A stretch of DNA of 64,000 nt from Mesorhizobium sp. Its GTDB lineage: Bacteria; Pseudomonadota; Alphaproteobacteria; Rhizobiales; Rhizobiaceae. The stretch covers positions 62,001-126,000 of the forward strand of contig SAKE01000019.1 of assembly GCA_004017275.1 (NCBI GenBank), given 5' to 3'. The notes below the pieces were generated by a model. That model was not told the DNA's origin. It worked only from the letters and a program-made list of their open reading frames with translations, and searched no databases. Made by a program: the position numbers and the translations under genes. Shown here piece by piece: positions 56,050-64,000 of this stretch (position 1 is the first letter of the stretch; each line of letters starts with the position of its first letter).

Positions 56050-56750
56050 CGTCCCATCGCGTTTTCAGATAGCTGGGGCCAGAGTTTCCGAGATCGCTCG
56101 ATCGGCCGGCATTCATGGGAGCCAGCTTTTCCGGTGGCGCAAAGAGCTTTGCCAGATCTCGGCGCCATCAGTGCCACTGCTCGTGCAGTGGAAGTCGTCG
56201 AGGAGCGGCCTGCGGCGCAGCCGCCTGTGCAGCAACCACCGATACCGCGACGGCGCAAAAAGAGCAGCACGGTGACGATCGAGCTTGGCGGCGCCCGTCG
56301 GCTGCAGGTCGAGGGTGACATCGATAGCGAGGCGCTCGGCCGGATGGCTTGCCACTGGCTATACGGATGTGCTCAAGGGCTTCCCCGGCCTTGCATTGAT
56401 GGTGCAGAAGATCTTGAAGCGCGATCCGCACAGCGGCCACTTGCTCGGGCGTCAGGGAGGGCTGATCAAGGTGATCTGGCATGACGGCCAGTGGGCCTGC
56501 CTTTTTACGAAATGGACGTTTTATTTGGCCACGTGGCCGACGGCACCCTGGTGATCACGCCCGCTCAACTGGCGCATGCCGCAAATAACCTGGAGCGCGA
56601 CTCGGCGGGATGAGCAAAGTCGTTGCACGGAGGAGCGAATATTCGTCATGGCCGATGAGCCGATCAGCTTCCTGATGATCTTGCCAGTGCGCACGCGATA
56701 ATCCTCGCGGAGCTGGCCGCCCGCGCGAGGCACCCGGCGATCGCAGAGGC
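56050..56750 (+). pseudogene. IS66-family remnant (orfA, orfB, start of orfC)
   Basis: Fragments in order: orfA helix-turn-helix ARVSEIARSAGIHGSQLFRW, RKE; the orfA tail VTIELGGARRLQVEGDID; orfB WLATGYTDVLKGFPGLALMV, QKILKRDPHSGH, LIKVIWHDGQWACLFTK; and an orfC-like start LPDDLASAHAIILAELAARA. Frameshifts and deletions throughout. Confidence 0.82.
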
Positions 56751-57060
56751 GCCATGGGAATGGATGCGGAGCGAGCGGGCAAGACTGTCCCGAAGCCTGT
56801 CCGGTTGTTGAGCCGATCGACCACTCTCAAATACGTTGCCGAGATGCTCGAGAGGACTGAGCACCTACGACGGCTATCGCAACCGAATTAAGCGAAACTG
56901 TCCTCCTCTTCACCTAAGACGACATCAACAACATTCGGCAAACCTACACGAGCGCAGGCTACCGGTGATGCTCCGCCCAAGCCTGCGGCAGGAAATCCCG
57001 ATGCCATAGCCATCTCGGCCTTGCCCTATGGGGACTCATATCTGGCTCTGGTGACTCAGC
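56751..57060. other. No recognisable gene
   Basis: Short spacer of IS-derived or unknown sequence after the IS66 fragment. Nothing supported. Confidence 0.4.
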
Positions 57061-58071
57061 CTAGGGGATGCCGATTCCGAAGGATCGCGTGTGAGCGAGA
57101 TCGAGAATGCGATTGATCAAGCTCGAGTAGCTATGTCCGGCAGTCATAGCGGCCAAGGCGTAAGTGCCGCACATACTCAGCCCCGGCATCGAGTTGATCT
57201 CCAGGACAAAGGGCTGACCGGAGCGGTCGATCCGGAGGTCGACGCGGGCGTAGTCCCGGCACTGGCAGGCACGGAAGGTCGCAACCGCAATGTCCTGCAG
57301 CAAAGTTGCAAGGCTGCTCTCGACTTGCGCCGGACACATCCTGGGCAGCGCCGCGGCGTCCATGTACTTCACCTCCCAAGTCATGAGACGCGTTTGGCCG
57401 CCGCCGAAGTCATGCTCCACAGCTGGCAACACCTCTATCTCTCGGTTTCCGAGCAGCGCCACATGGATTTCTCGCCCATCTATGTATTCTTCCACGAGCG
57501 CATCCTGCGCATATTGCGTGATGATCATTTCCACTGCCTGCGTCAGCTTAGCGGGCTCATGTACGAGCTGCAAACCGAAGCTGTTGTCTTCGTGACGCGG
57601 CTTCACTACCACTGGGAATCGAAGACCCTCGGTGCTCTCGGTGCCGCTGCGCATGACGCGAAAGTTCGGCGTTGGCACGCCGCAACTGCGCATGAGCGTC
57701 TTGCTGATGACCTTATCGTCGGTCAGCCCATGCCCGAGCGGACTCGATCCGGTGTATGGAACACCGGCCATCTCAAGCATGGCAGGAACGTGGGTGAAAC
57801 GGTACTCGCCTTGAATTCCCTCTGCCAAGTTGAATACTAACCCCGAAGGGCGGGCTTGCGGATCGGGTGGCATGAAGCCCTGGAGCGTGGCGAGCAGTTC
57901 TTTATCGCCTTCACACAGCAGAGTTTCGTGGCCGCCCTCTTGCAATGCCGCCATCACGCTTTTGGTTATCGCGCCGTAATGCGGCCAAGGCTGCGGCGGC
58001 TGCGGATAAGGCTGACCGAACCGGTTGATCACGCCCGTAAAATCACTGTTCCACACGACGGCTACCCGCAT
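57061..58071 (-). CDS. D-alanine-D-alanine ligase-like ATP-grasp protein
   Basis: A 336-residue ATP-grasp ligase. LVFNLAEGIQGEYRFTHVPA and GVPYTGSSPLGHGLTDDK match the N-terminal D-Ala-binding region of Ddl. The central fold has VVVKPRHEDNSFGLQ and VEEYIDGREIHVALLG, and the metal-binding end is VLEINSMPGLS. ATG 58071 has AAGGAG upstream. As an accessory copy it need not serve cell-wall synthesis; another D-amino-acid ligation is possible. An alanine racemase gene lies 2.6 kb away on the same strand, separated by IS and peptidase debris. Confidence 0.85.
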   Translation of the reverse strand: MRVAVVWNSDFTGVINRFGQPYPQPPQPWPHYGAITKSVMAALQEGGHETLLCEGDKELLATLQGFMPPDPQARPSGLVFNLAEGIQGEYRFTHVPAMLEMAGVPYTGSSPLGHGLTDDKVISKTLMRSCGVPTPNFRVMRSGTESTEGLRFPVVVKPRHEDNSFGLQLVHEPAKLTQAVEMIITQYAQDALVEEYIDGREIHVALLGNREIEVLPAVEHDFGGGQTRLMTWEVKYMDAAALPRMCPAQVESSLATLLQDIAVATFRACQCRDYARVDLRIDRSGQPFVLEINSMPGLSMCGTYALAAMTAGHSYSSLINRILDLAHTRSFGIGIP

Positions 58072-58639
58072 GAGCTACTCCTTTGATGTATGCCTTGCTG
58101 TCACGTGCATTCGTTCGGATCCGGATCTCTGTGGGAACAGCTCATCTTGACCGCACGCCTACACGAAGCCTCAAGCAATCGGCGTGCCACCGAACAGGTG
58201 GCGCGAAAAAGGGGAAGCATGTGTTTCGCGCCGCGCCGGGGCATATTTGCGCCTCAATGTGTCGGGTTCCGCACGAAACGTGTCCCGTGGTGTAGATGAT
58301 ACGGGCGAGTGGCGAAGGCATCTTTCAGCCTGCGGTAGCTCGCGGCGGGCAGCGCCGTCGCGCCAAGCCCGATCGCTTTGACACGGCGCTCGAAGGAGAG
58401 GGACGCGCTGCGGCCGAACCCGGTTGTTGGAGGGCAAGGCGCTTCTCGCCCGTTCGGCATGCCCACCTTCCGCTTAAGTCTCTGCAACACGGCCCAGGCT
58501 CATGGGTTGCACGATGTTCGTTCCGAACACCGAAACTGGTTTACTGGGTTACCTCATTCGTGACGCCCGACACCGTCGTGGCTGAACGAGCCCTGGGCCA
58601 GTATTACTGAACGTGTACGGTTGTTACGGAATACCGAGA

Positions 58640-59352
58640 TGGCCCTCGTTCGTCACTTGGCCCTCTCCATGACCAAGCGTTTGAGCCTGCTCGACTGCGG
58701 AATTGCTTTCGGCATTGTGCACGTACTGGGGGGCGAGTTCGGACGTCCACGGCACGAAGCGGCTACCCGCGATTGAAAACGTATTACCCAAACTGATCTG
58801 ATCGCCGCTGCCGAGGGGCTCGTTGAGCAGGGATTCGCCAACCCGGACGGCATTGTCATCGAGGGAGCGAGCGCCGGCGGGGGCACCGTGCTTGCCGCGG
58901 CCCTCATGGGGCCAGATTTGTTCCGCGCCGTGCTTGCCGAGGTCCCGCTCGCCGACATTCTAGATGCTGAGATGGACTTCACAATGCCGTACGCGCTACA
59001 GGAAACGGCGGAGTACGGAGATCCCCACACCGCCCACGAATATCGCAACGTGCGCAGCTACGACCCGTATTACAACCTAAGCGCCGATCGGCCTCTTCCG
59101 CCGACTTACGTCGATGCCGCGGTGCACGATGGCCAGGCCCTCTATTACCAGCCCGCTTGCTATGTGGCGCAGCGTCGGTCATGTGCGCTCGACCGCGATC
59201 CTGAGCTTGTCTTCCGCATTTGGATGGTGGGCGGCCACAGCGGCGCTTCACACGGGGCTGGTGTAGCTGAGGAAGCTACATTTCGCATGGCATGGGTCCT
59301 CGACCAGCTCTTCAGCGATAAGTACGATCAGGAGAATCGATCAGGAGCATGA
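58640..59352 (+). pseudogene. S9A oligopeptidase, C-terminal fragment
   Basis: It opens with a damaged LSLLDCGIAFGIVHVLGGEF. After a stop, the frame carries LIAAAEGLVEQGFANPDGIV, the nucleophile motif EGASAGGGTVLAAALM and the family sequence ALQETAEYGDPHTAHEYRNV. A scrambled Asp region follows, then VGGHSGASHG with the His, and WVLDQL. The beta-propeller domain is missing. It is a fragment of a second prolyl-oligopeptidase/protease-II-like gene, different from that at 34.2 kb. Confidence 0.8.
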
Positions 59353-60560
59353 AGTGAGCAATCTAAACAGCGGCCTGAGGTGCTGCCACGCCCGACCATG
59401 TCCCTGCGCGCCCTTGTTTCACTCGTCATCTCACGAAGGATTCCCATCCACCCGAGGTGGAACCTCGTATCACGCCGACTGAATCGCTGGGGTCGTCAAC
59501 AACAGCCTTGCCCAGGCTGGCTCCCTTAATCATCTAGTATGCGAGCAAGGGTCACCGCACAGGGAAACACGTCCGACGCGATTGTCCTCGCCTGATTGAT
59601 GCAAGCGCGGCGTTAACCGAAGAGCCGGCCCTACGGCCTTCGATTTCTGAAGCGCGCAGGAATGACGACCGTAGCCTTGAAAGCCAGCGCAACGACAGGT
59701 CCGACACCAAGGACGGTCGTCAACCGCGCAAACCGTGTCACCCTTCACGATCGACAACAGCCTTTCATGCACTACCGTGAACTGCTCGCGAAGTTTCTGC
59801 CGGGCGGCGAGCAACACCTCCATGATGTCACGTAGCTCCGGGATGTCGCCGGAAAGGTCCTGGATGCGATCCCCAAATTTGGCAGCGCCGACAATGCCAA
59901 CCTGAGACCGAAGTTACGCAACAGGCCTCGAATGTCATTCTCAATTGCGATGGCCTTTTCCTGCAGCAACTTGCGGGCTGTCAACAGGCGCCCGACGTTC
60001 CTGGCTCATCAGCGTCTTGACGTGCATCGGCCGGAACACAATTAACCCGCATCACCTGCGCAATGCCGCGCATCGTTGCGGTCGGTCTTGTTGCCTGCGC
60101 CTTGAGAAAGGCCTTCCGTTCCTGATGCTTGTGGCTGTTTACGCAGACCACGTTTTATCATCAGCTCGAAGCAGCACCTCAAACACCCGTTCGGACAAAG
60201 CCGAATACCCCGTCTAAACACCTAGCGCTATCCGTCACCCAACCTTTCAGGACCACCTTTTCACACGGCTGAGCATGACCTGTTCGGCCTCACAGAGCAA
60301 CGTTCGCATCATCCATCCCCGCAGAGCGAAGCACGGCCGACGCGCTTGCTCTCTCCAGATTCCTTGATCACTGGCAGTTGCTCCTCCGAAACCGGTCGAA
60401 GTGCGCGGGCCGGGATTATCGATGGTATTGGTGAGCCCTAAGGCAACGACAGGCCCGACACCCGGAACTGTCGTCAGATACCGGCAGTTGTTATTACCCT
60501 GACAATATCGAGCACTTTCCGATAAAGGGGACAGCTCCTCCGCGACTGCCTGTGATGCTG
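59353..60560 (-). pseudogene. IS110-family remnants (one long, one short)
   Basis: On the minus strand about 60225-59530: RNGRPFSRRRQQDR-type catalytic-domain scraps, then LTARKLLQEKAIAIENDIRG, LLRNFGLRL. Across frame breaks come KLREQFTVVHERLLSIV and RLTPRLHQSGEDNRVGRVSL. A second partial copy of the same region lies at about 60300-60560 (its CCCGACACC-GGAAC-GTCGTCA block recurs from 59700). All are decayed. Confidence 0.78.
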
Positions 60561-60665
60561 CACCTCAGGCTATATCAGCTTGAAACGCCGCACCTCTGAC
60601 CATTCCGTCCAGAGAAGGATCAAGCCGAATACCCCATCTAAATACTTGGTTGTTCGAGCGGGTCG

Positions 60666-61778
60666 TCACTGCTGTCGCGTAGATCGCAGGGAAGAAGTCA
60701 GATATCGTCTTGTGCAACCAGCACCAAGTCGCGCCAGTACCTCGTTCGGGTTAACGCCAACCGTTGCTGCAAGATCATTTACAGTTAAATCTTCTCCCAG
60801 TAGTTCTACAAAGCCACCTATAAGACAAAGTGCGTCAGGAACGTCTGTTATATCCACCATTATGTTATCCATGCATATTGTTCCGATTAGAGGGACAGAA
60901 TATCCAGCGAACCGAGCGGAAGTTTTGTTCCCGCAGGCCCAGGGAAGGCCATGCTTGTAACCGATCCCAACGATTGCTACGCGGCTAGTTCGAGCCGTAC
61001 GAAATGTCGCCCCGTAGCCAACCGCCTCCCCCGTAGCGACACTGCGCATGTCGAGTATTTTAGCTCGGAGCCTTGCAACGGGTTGCAGCGGATTTGGTTT
61101 AATACCAGCGTCATTAAGCCCGTACAGTGCTGAGCCCGCCCGTACCATGTCGAAATGATAGGATTTGCCGAGCCAAATACCGGCGGAGGCTGCGAGACTG
61201 CCACAGGTGGGCTTAAGCATATCGTAGATCGCCTGGAAGCGGTTCCTTTGCAACACATTGGTGGGGTCCGCACCGCGTTCGCTGCACGCCAGATGGCTGA
61301 GTACGAGCGAAGGGGGATACCTATGGAAAGTTCCAGAAAGATACGCGCGATGCACTTCGGCAAAAGCGAGCCCAAAGCGGGAGAATCCCGTGTCCACGTT
61401 GAGAAAGTATGTTTGCCTCCCTGTTGCGCTAATGGCCTCCAATTCGGCACAATTGTTTACAACGGGTATGAGCCCGTTAGATCGATAGTATGGGCCAAAT
61501 TTCGCAAAATCATCGCAAAAAACCGCAATTGCCGCGCCTACATGGGATGACCTTAGATGCAACGCTTCGTCCAGATTGGCGACGAAGAGCAGATCGCAGC
61601 CGGCATCGATGAGCGTTCTTGCAATCTCTACAAGACCAAGCCCGTAGGCGTCGCTTTTGACGACAGCGGCCGCCCTTACGTTTGGCCCAACGAGGGCCGA
61701 GATGGCCTGGAAGTTCGCCTGAATGGCCCCGAGATTAATTTCCAATACAACATTGGAAGGCCGCACCAGTGGCAGCAT
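60666..61778 (-). CDS. alr: Alanine racemase
   Basis: A 370-residue fold-type III PLP enzyme. The Schiff-base lysine lies in AAVVKSDAYGLGL. The catalytic Tyr region is PLIGTICMDNIMVDITD, and the barrel motif VGYGATFRTARTSRVAIVGI is clear. It interconverts L- and D-alanine. ATG 61778 has GGAGAGAAGG just upstream; the open frame extends further without homology. The D-Ala-D-Ala-ligase-like gene downstream on the same strand suggests the two once worked together. Confidence 0.93.
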   Translation of the reverse strand: MLPLVRPSNVVLEINLGAIQANFQAISALVGPNVRAAAVVKSDAYGLGLVEIARTLIDAGCDLLFVANLDEALHLRSSHVGAAIAVFCDDFAKFGPYYRSNGLIPVVNNCAELEAISATGRQTYFLNVDTGFSRFGLAFAEVHRAYLSGTFHRYPPSLVLSHLACSERGADPTNVLQRNRFQAIYDMLKPTCGSLAASAGIWLGKSYHFDMVRAGSALYGLNDAGIKPNPLQPVARLRAKILDMRSVATGEAVGYGATFRTARTSRVAIVGIGYKHGLPWACGNKTSARFAGYSVPLIGTICMDNIMVDITDVPDALCLIGGFVELLGEDLTVNDLAATVGVNPNEVLARLGAGCTRRYLTSSLRSTRQQ

Positions 61779-61879
61779 GTCCTTCTCTCCAACAGTTCCC
61801 GTCTTCTTAAACCTTGCAGACTCGCGGCGCAGCCTACTAAGATAGGTAGGCGCGCCAGCGAGATTACCGTTTAAACCGG

Positions 61880-62274
61880 CGGAGCACCGCCCCAATCCCC
61901 ATCTTCGGCGAGATCGCCCTCCAGTCGCCATTGATGATTTCAAGGGCTGTCTCCTCACGCTAGGCTTTCACGGCTATTTGCACCGTCCGCAGGCTTTTTG
62001 TCGTGAACCGTGTTTGGTCGATATTCATCAGCCTCTGCAGCACGAGGGCTGCCGAGAGTGTCGGCTCAGACTCCAATCATGCCAGAATCTGAGCTCATAG
62101 CGCTCAAGCAAGCTCGGTCTCTTGGGATATTTGTCCGCCGATACGGCCTCTATGGGTGGGTCGCACCTCTCCGCCCTGCCAAGCCGTCTTCAGAAGTTGT
62201 GTGCGTCAAGTTCTGCAAAAAATGGCGTGGCATTCAGCGGTGACGTTGGCGTGTCCGCCGCGCAGCCCCGTGTT
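61880..62274. other. No recognisable gene
   Basis: Upstream of the racemase and left of the IS256 element. Nothing supported. Confidence 0.4.
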
Positions 62275-63570
62275 TAGCGGAGCGGCGGACATGGCGGGCC
62301 GCGTCTCAGGCGGCCAGTGCTCTCAGGCTCTCCTTCTTGTGCTCGCGCAGATGATCCATGTTGAGGTAGCGGGTCGCCTCGAGCCAGTTCTCGTGGATCT
62401 CCACCGCCAATGCCCGAACCAGCCGCAAACAGCTCTGCGGGTTGGGGAAGATGCGAACGATCAGGGTGCGCCGCTTGATCTCCTGGTTTAGCCGCTCCAG
62501 CATGTTCGTCGACTTCATGTGCTTGTGATGCGGCAGCGGCAGCCGGTAGAAGCTCAGCGTCTCCTCGATGTTGGTCTCCACCCAATCCACCAGCTTCGGG
62601 TATTTTGCCTGCCATTTGGCGATCCACTGCGCCAGGTCGCGCTTGACCTCGGCTAGGTCGCGCCGGTCATAGAACCATCTGAGCTCCATCAGGCAGTCGT
62701 CATCGACCTTGCGCGGCACATAATCGAGCGCGTTTCTGAGGAAGTGCACGTAACAGCGCTGCCAGACTGCCTCGGGCAGGACTTCGCGGATCGCTGCCCT
62801 GAGCCCCGGATGGTCGTCGGAGACGACGAACTCGACGCCGGCAAGCCCGCGCTGCTTGAGCCCTGCCACGAACGCCCGCCAGCTCGAATGGCTTTCACGG
62901 TTGGCCAGCTCGACACCGAGCACTTGGCGCCGGCCCTCCCAGTCGACGCCGATCGCCACCAAGACCGCCTGGCTGGCGATCACGCCGGCCTCGCGCGCCC
63001 GCTCATAGCGCGCGTCCAGGATGAGGTACGGGTAAGGTTCGGCAAGCCGCCGCTCATAAAATGCCTTCAGCGCCTCATCCAGCCGCGCCGTCGCCTGGCT
63101 CACCGTCGAGGCCGAGAAGGAATGGCCGCACAGCTCCTCGGTGATCGCCTTCACCTTGCGCGTCGACACGCCTTGGACGTACATCTCGACCAGCGCCGAT
63201 ACCAGTGCCTTCTCCGAGCGCTGATAACGCTCGAACAACTCCGTCGAGAACCGGCCGGCCCGATCTTGCGGAACCCGAAGCTCCAGCACGCCAACCCGCG
63301 TCACAAGCTTGCGTTCGTAATAGCCGGACCGGTAACCAACCCGCTCCGTTGTCCGCTCGCCTTTCTCGGCCCCGATGGCCTCCGTCATCTCGGCTTCCAA
63401 AGACTCCTGCACCACAGTCTGCAATACCTTGCGAAAGCCGTCCTCATCCGACAACAGCAACGCTTTCAACTCGCCTCTGCTCAGTCTAACTTCTCGATTG
63501 GTCATGGCACTTACCCTTCCACGGGAATCGGTGATCGCAACGTCACCAGCGTGCCATGGCCGCCTCGCCT
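62275..63570 (-). mobile_element. IS256-family insertion sequence, apparently complete
   Basis: It contains an intact transposase gene bounded by imperfect terminal inverted repeats: GGCGGACATGGCGGG on the left near 62285, and on the right (minus strand) GGCGGCCATGGCACG near 63563. The exact ends and target duplication cannot be fixed by eye. It is the only IS in the window whose transposase appears uninterrupted. Confidence 0.8.
62306..63505 (-). CDS. IS256-family transposase
   Basis: A 399-residue Mutator-type DDE transposase. The N-terminal part matches the truncated copy at 43.5 kb (RVGYRSGYYERKLVTRVGVL, RFSTELFERYQRSEKALVSA). Catalytic residues are the Asp in YLILDARYERARE, the Asp in VVSDDHPGL and the Glu in STNMLERLNQEIKRR. 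No frameshift, so it is probably active, and it could have supplied transposase for the defective IS256 copies at 15.9 and 43.5 kb. Confidence 0.95.
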   Translation of the reverse strand: MTNREVRLSRGELKALLLSDEDGFRKVLQTVVQESLEAEMTEAIGAEKGERTTERVGYRSGYYERKLVTRVGVLELRVPQDRAGRFSTELFERYQRSEKALVSALVEMYVQGVSTRKVKAITEELCGHSFSASTVSQATARLDEALKAFYERRLAEPYPYLILDARYERAREAGVIASQAVLVAIGVDWEGRRQVLGVELANRESHSSWRAFVAGLKQRGLAGVEFVVSDDHPGLRAAIREVLPEAVWQRCYVHFLRNALDYVPRKVDDDCLMELRWFYDRRDLAEVKRDLAQWIAKWQAKYPKLVDWVETNIEETLSFYRLPLPHHKHMKSTNMLERLNQEIKRRTLIVRIFPNPQSCLRLVRALAVEIHENWLEATRYLNMDHLREHKKESLRALAA

Positions 63571-63655
63571 CAGCGCAAGGCCTGTTCTCTCTCCAGAGCT
63601 TTTTGCGGAACCTTCAGGACACTATATCTTCAGATTTACGGTGAAGCGCTGCAGG

Positions 63656-63990
63656 TCAATGACGACCGGTTCCTGTGGCGTTGCTTGCACCCCACGACGA
63701 TCGACGCGTCTTCCCAAATCTTCCTGCCGCATGGATGCCGGTGAACAGCATCAGCGGTTCCGCCTTGCACAGCTCCTTGTCGACCTTCGCCACCTCGGGA
63801 TGGGCCAATACACGCTCGACCGGCGGCGCTGGCGGATAATAGCGCTTGATCACACGCGCGCCGAAATAGCCGATCGGATAGGCCTTGAACTTCTGCTTGG
63901 CCGGCTTGTCGGCGCCCGTCTGCGGCAACCGCGAACTACCGTGGGGCTGAAGGCAACGATGCAATGACGAGCGCGTCAGATGCGGGATCG
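63656..63990 (-). pseudogene. Transposase fragment at the window edge (IS481-like N-part joined to another tail)
   Basis: On the minus strand the frame reads SSLHRCLQPHGSSRLPQ, ADKPAKQKFKAYPIGYF, which matches the middle of IS481-type transposases. It changes directly into RVIKRYYPPAPPVERVLAH, a different transposase's C-terminal type. It is a junction of two elements and continues beyond the window. Confidence 0.6.
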
Positions 63991-64000
63991 TCGGCTGAAG

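Noticed and set aside
1..64000. CRISPR arrays, rRNA genes and nod boxes
   Set aside because: No regularly spaced short repeats, no rRNA sequence and no nod-box consensus were seen on reading both strands; a nod box with several mismatches could have been missed.

Overview
The window looks like part of a Mesorhizobium-type symbiosis island (an integrative and conjugative element of Rhizobiales). The evidence is an FseA-like excision activator split by a TTT-C +1 frameshift, two QseC/QseM-like quorum-sensing anti-activation switches, a TraR-like regulator, homologues of genes known from rhizobial symbiosis regions (M16 peptidases, S9A oligopeptidases, class III aminotransferase, aldehyde dehydrogenases), sigma-54/NifA-type promoters, and a very heavy load of decayed insertion sequences (IS630, IS110, IS481, IS256, IS21, IS3, IS66 types) and integrases. 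Identifications rest on reading translations and remembered family motifs; no database search was run.

Layout. 0-9.3 kb: cold-shock gene, IS debris, a membrane acyltransferase-like gene, and an OmpR-type two-component system whose regulator has a truncated upstream duplicate. 9.3-13.9 kb: an M16 peptidase made of two fused halves behind a predicted NifA/sigma-54 promoter, then a succinate-semialdehyde-dehydrogenase-like gene. 14.6-22.1 kb: the FseA-like frameshift gene, IS and integrase remnants, a HEAGH-motif protein and a hipBA toxin-antitoxin pair. 22.5-25.2 kb: a decayed second copy of the M16-gabD block, split by a HipA/AbiEi-like gene fragment. 26.1-27.4 kb: a thioredoxin-fold (TlpA-like) protein behind a sigma-54 promoter. 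28.1-34.0 kb: a decaying defence island (JAB/MPN protease, CBS/HEPN-like pseudogene, XRE-ImmA regulator, broken PIN gene, broken DISARM DrmA-like helicase). 34.2-37.2 kb: S9A oligopeptidase and OmpW porin. 37.2-40.8 kb: two tandem qseC/qseM-like units and a frameshifted traR. 41.8-47.8 kb: aminotransferase and Lrp regulator, separated by a cassette with a three-gene TIR - SLATT - ThsB-like operon, flanked by duplicated promoter DNA. 48.2-56.0 kb: a co-directional cluster that could convert 3-methylaspartate to acetyl-CoA and pyruvate (methylaspartate ammonia-lyase, CoA-transferase, CitE-like lyase, LysR, ALDH, class I fumarase/mesaconase). 56-64 kb: D-Ala-D-Ala-ligase-like gene, alanine racemase, peptidase and IS fragments, and one apparently intact IS256-type element.

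The mobile-element control genes (FseA, QseM, QseC, TraR) form one theme. The second is metabolic and stress genes plausibly used in the bacteroid. The third is anti-phage defence, with one apparently complete candidate system (TIR-SLATT-ThsB) and several eroded ones.
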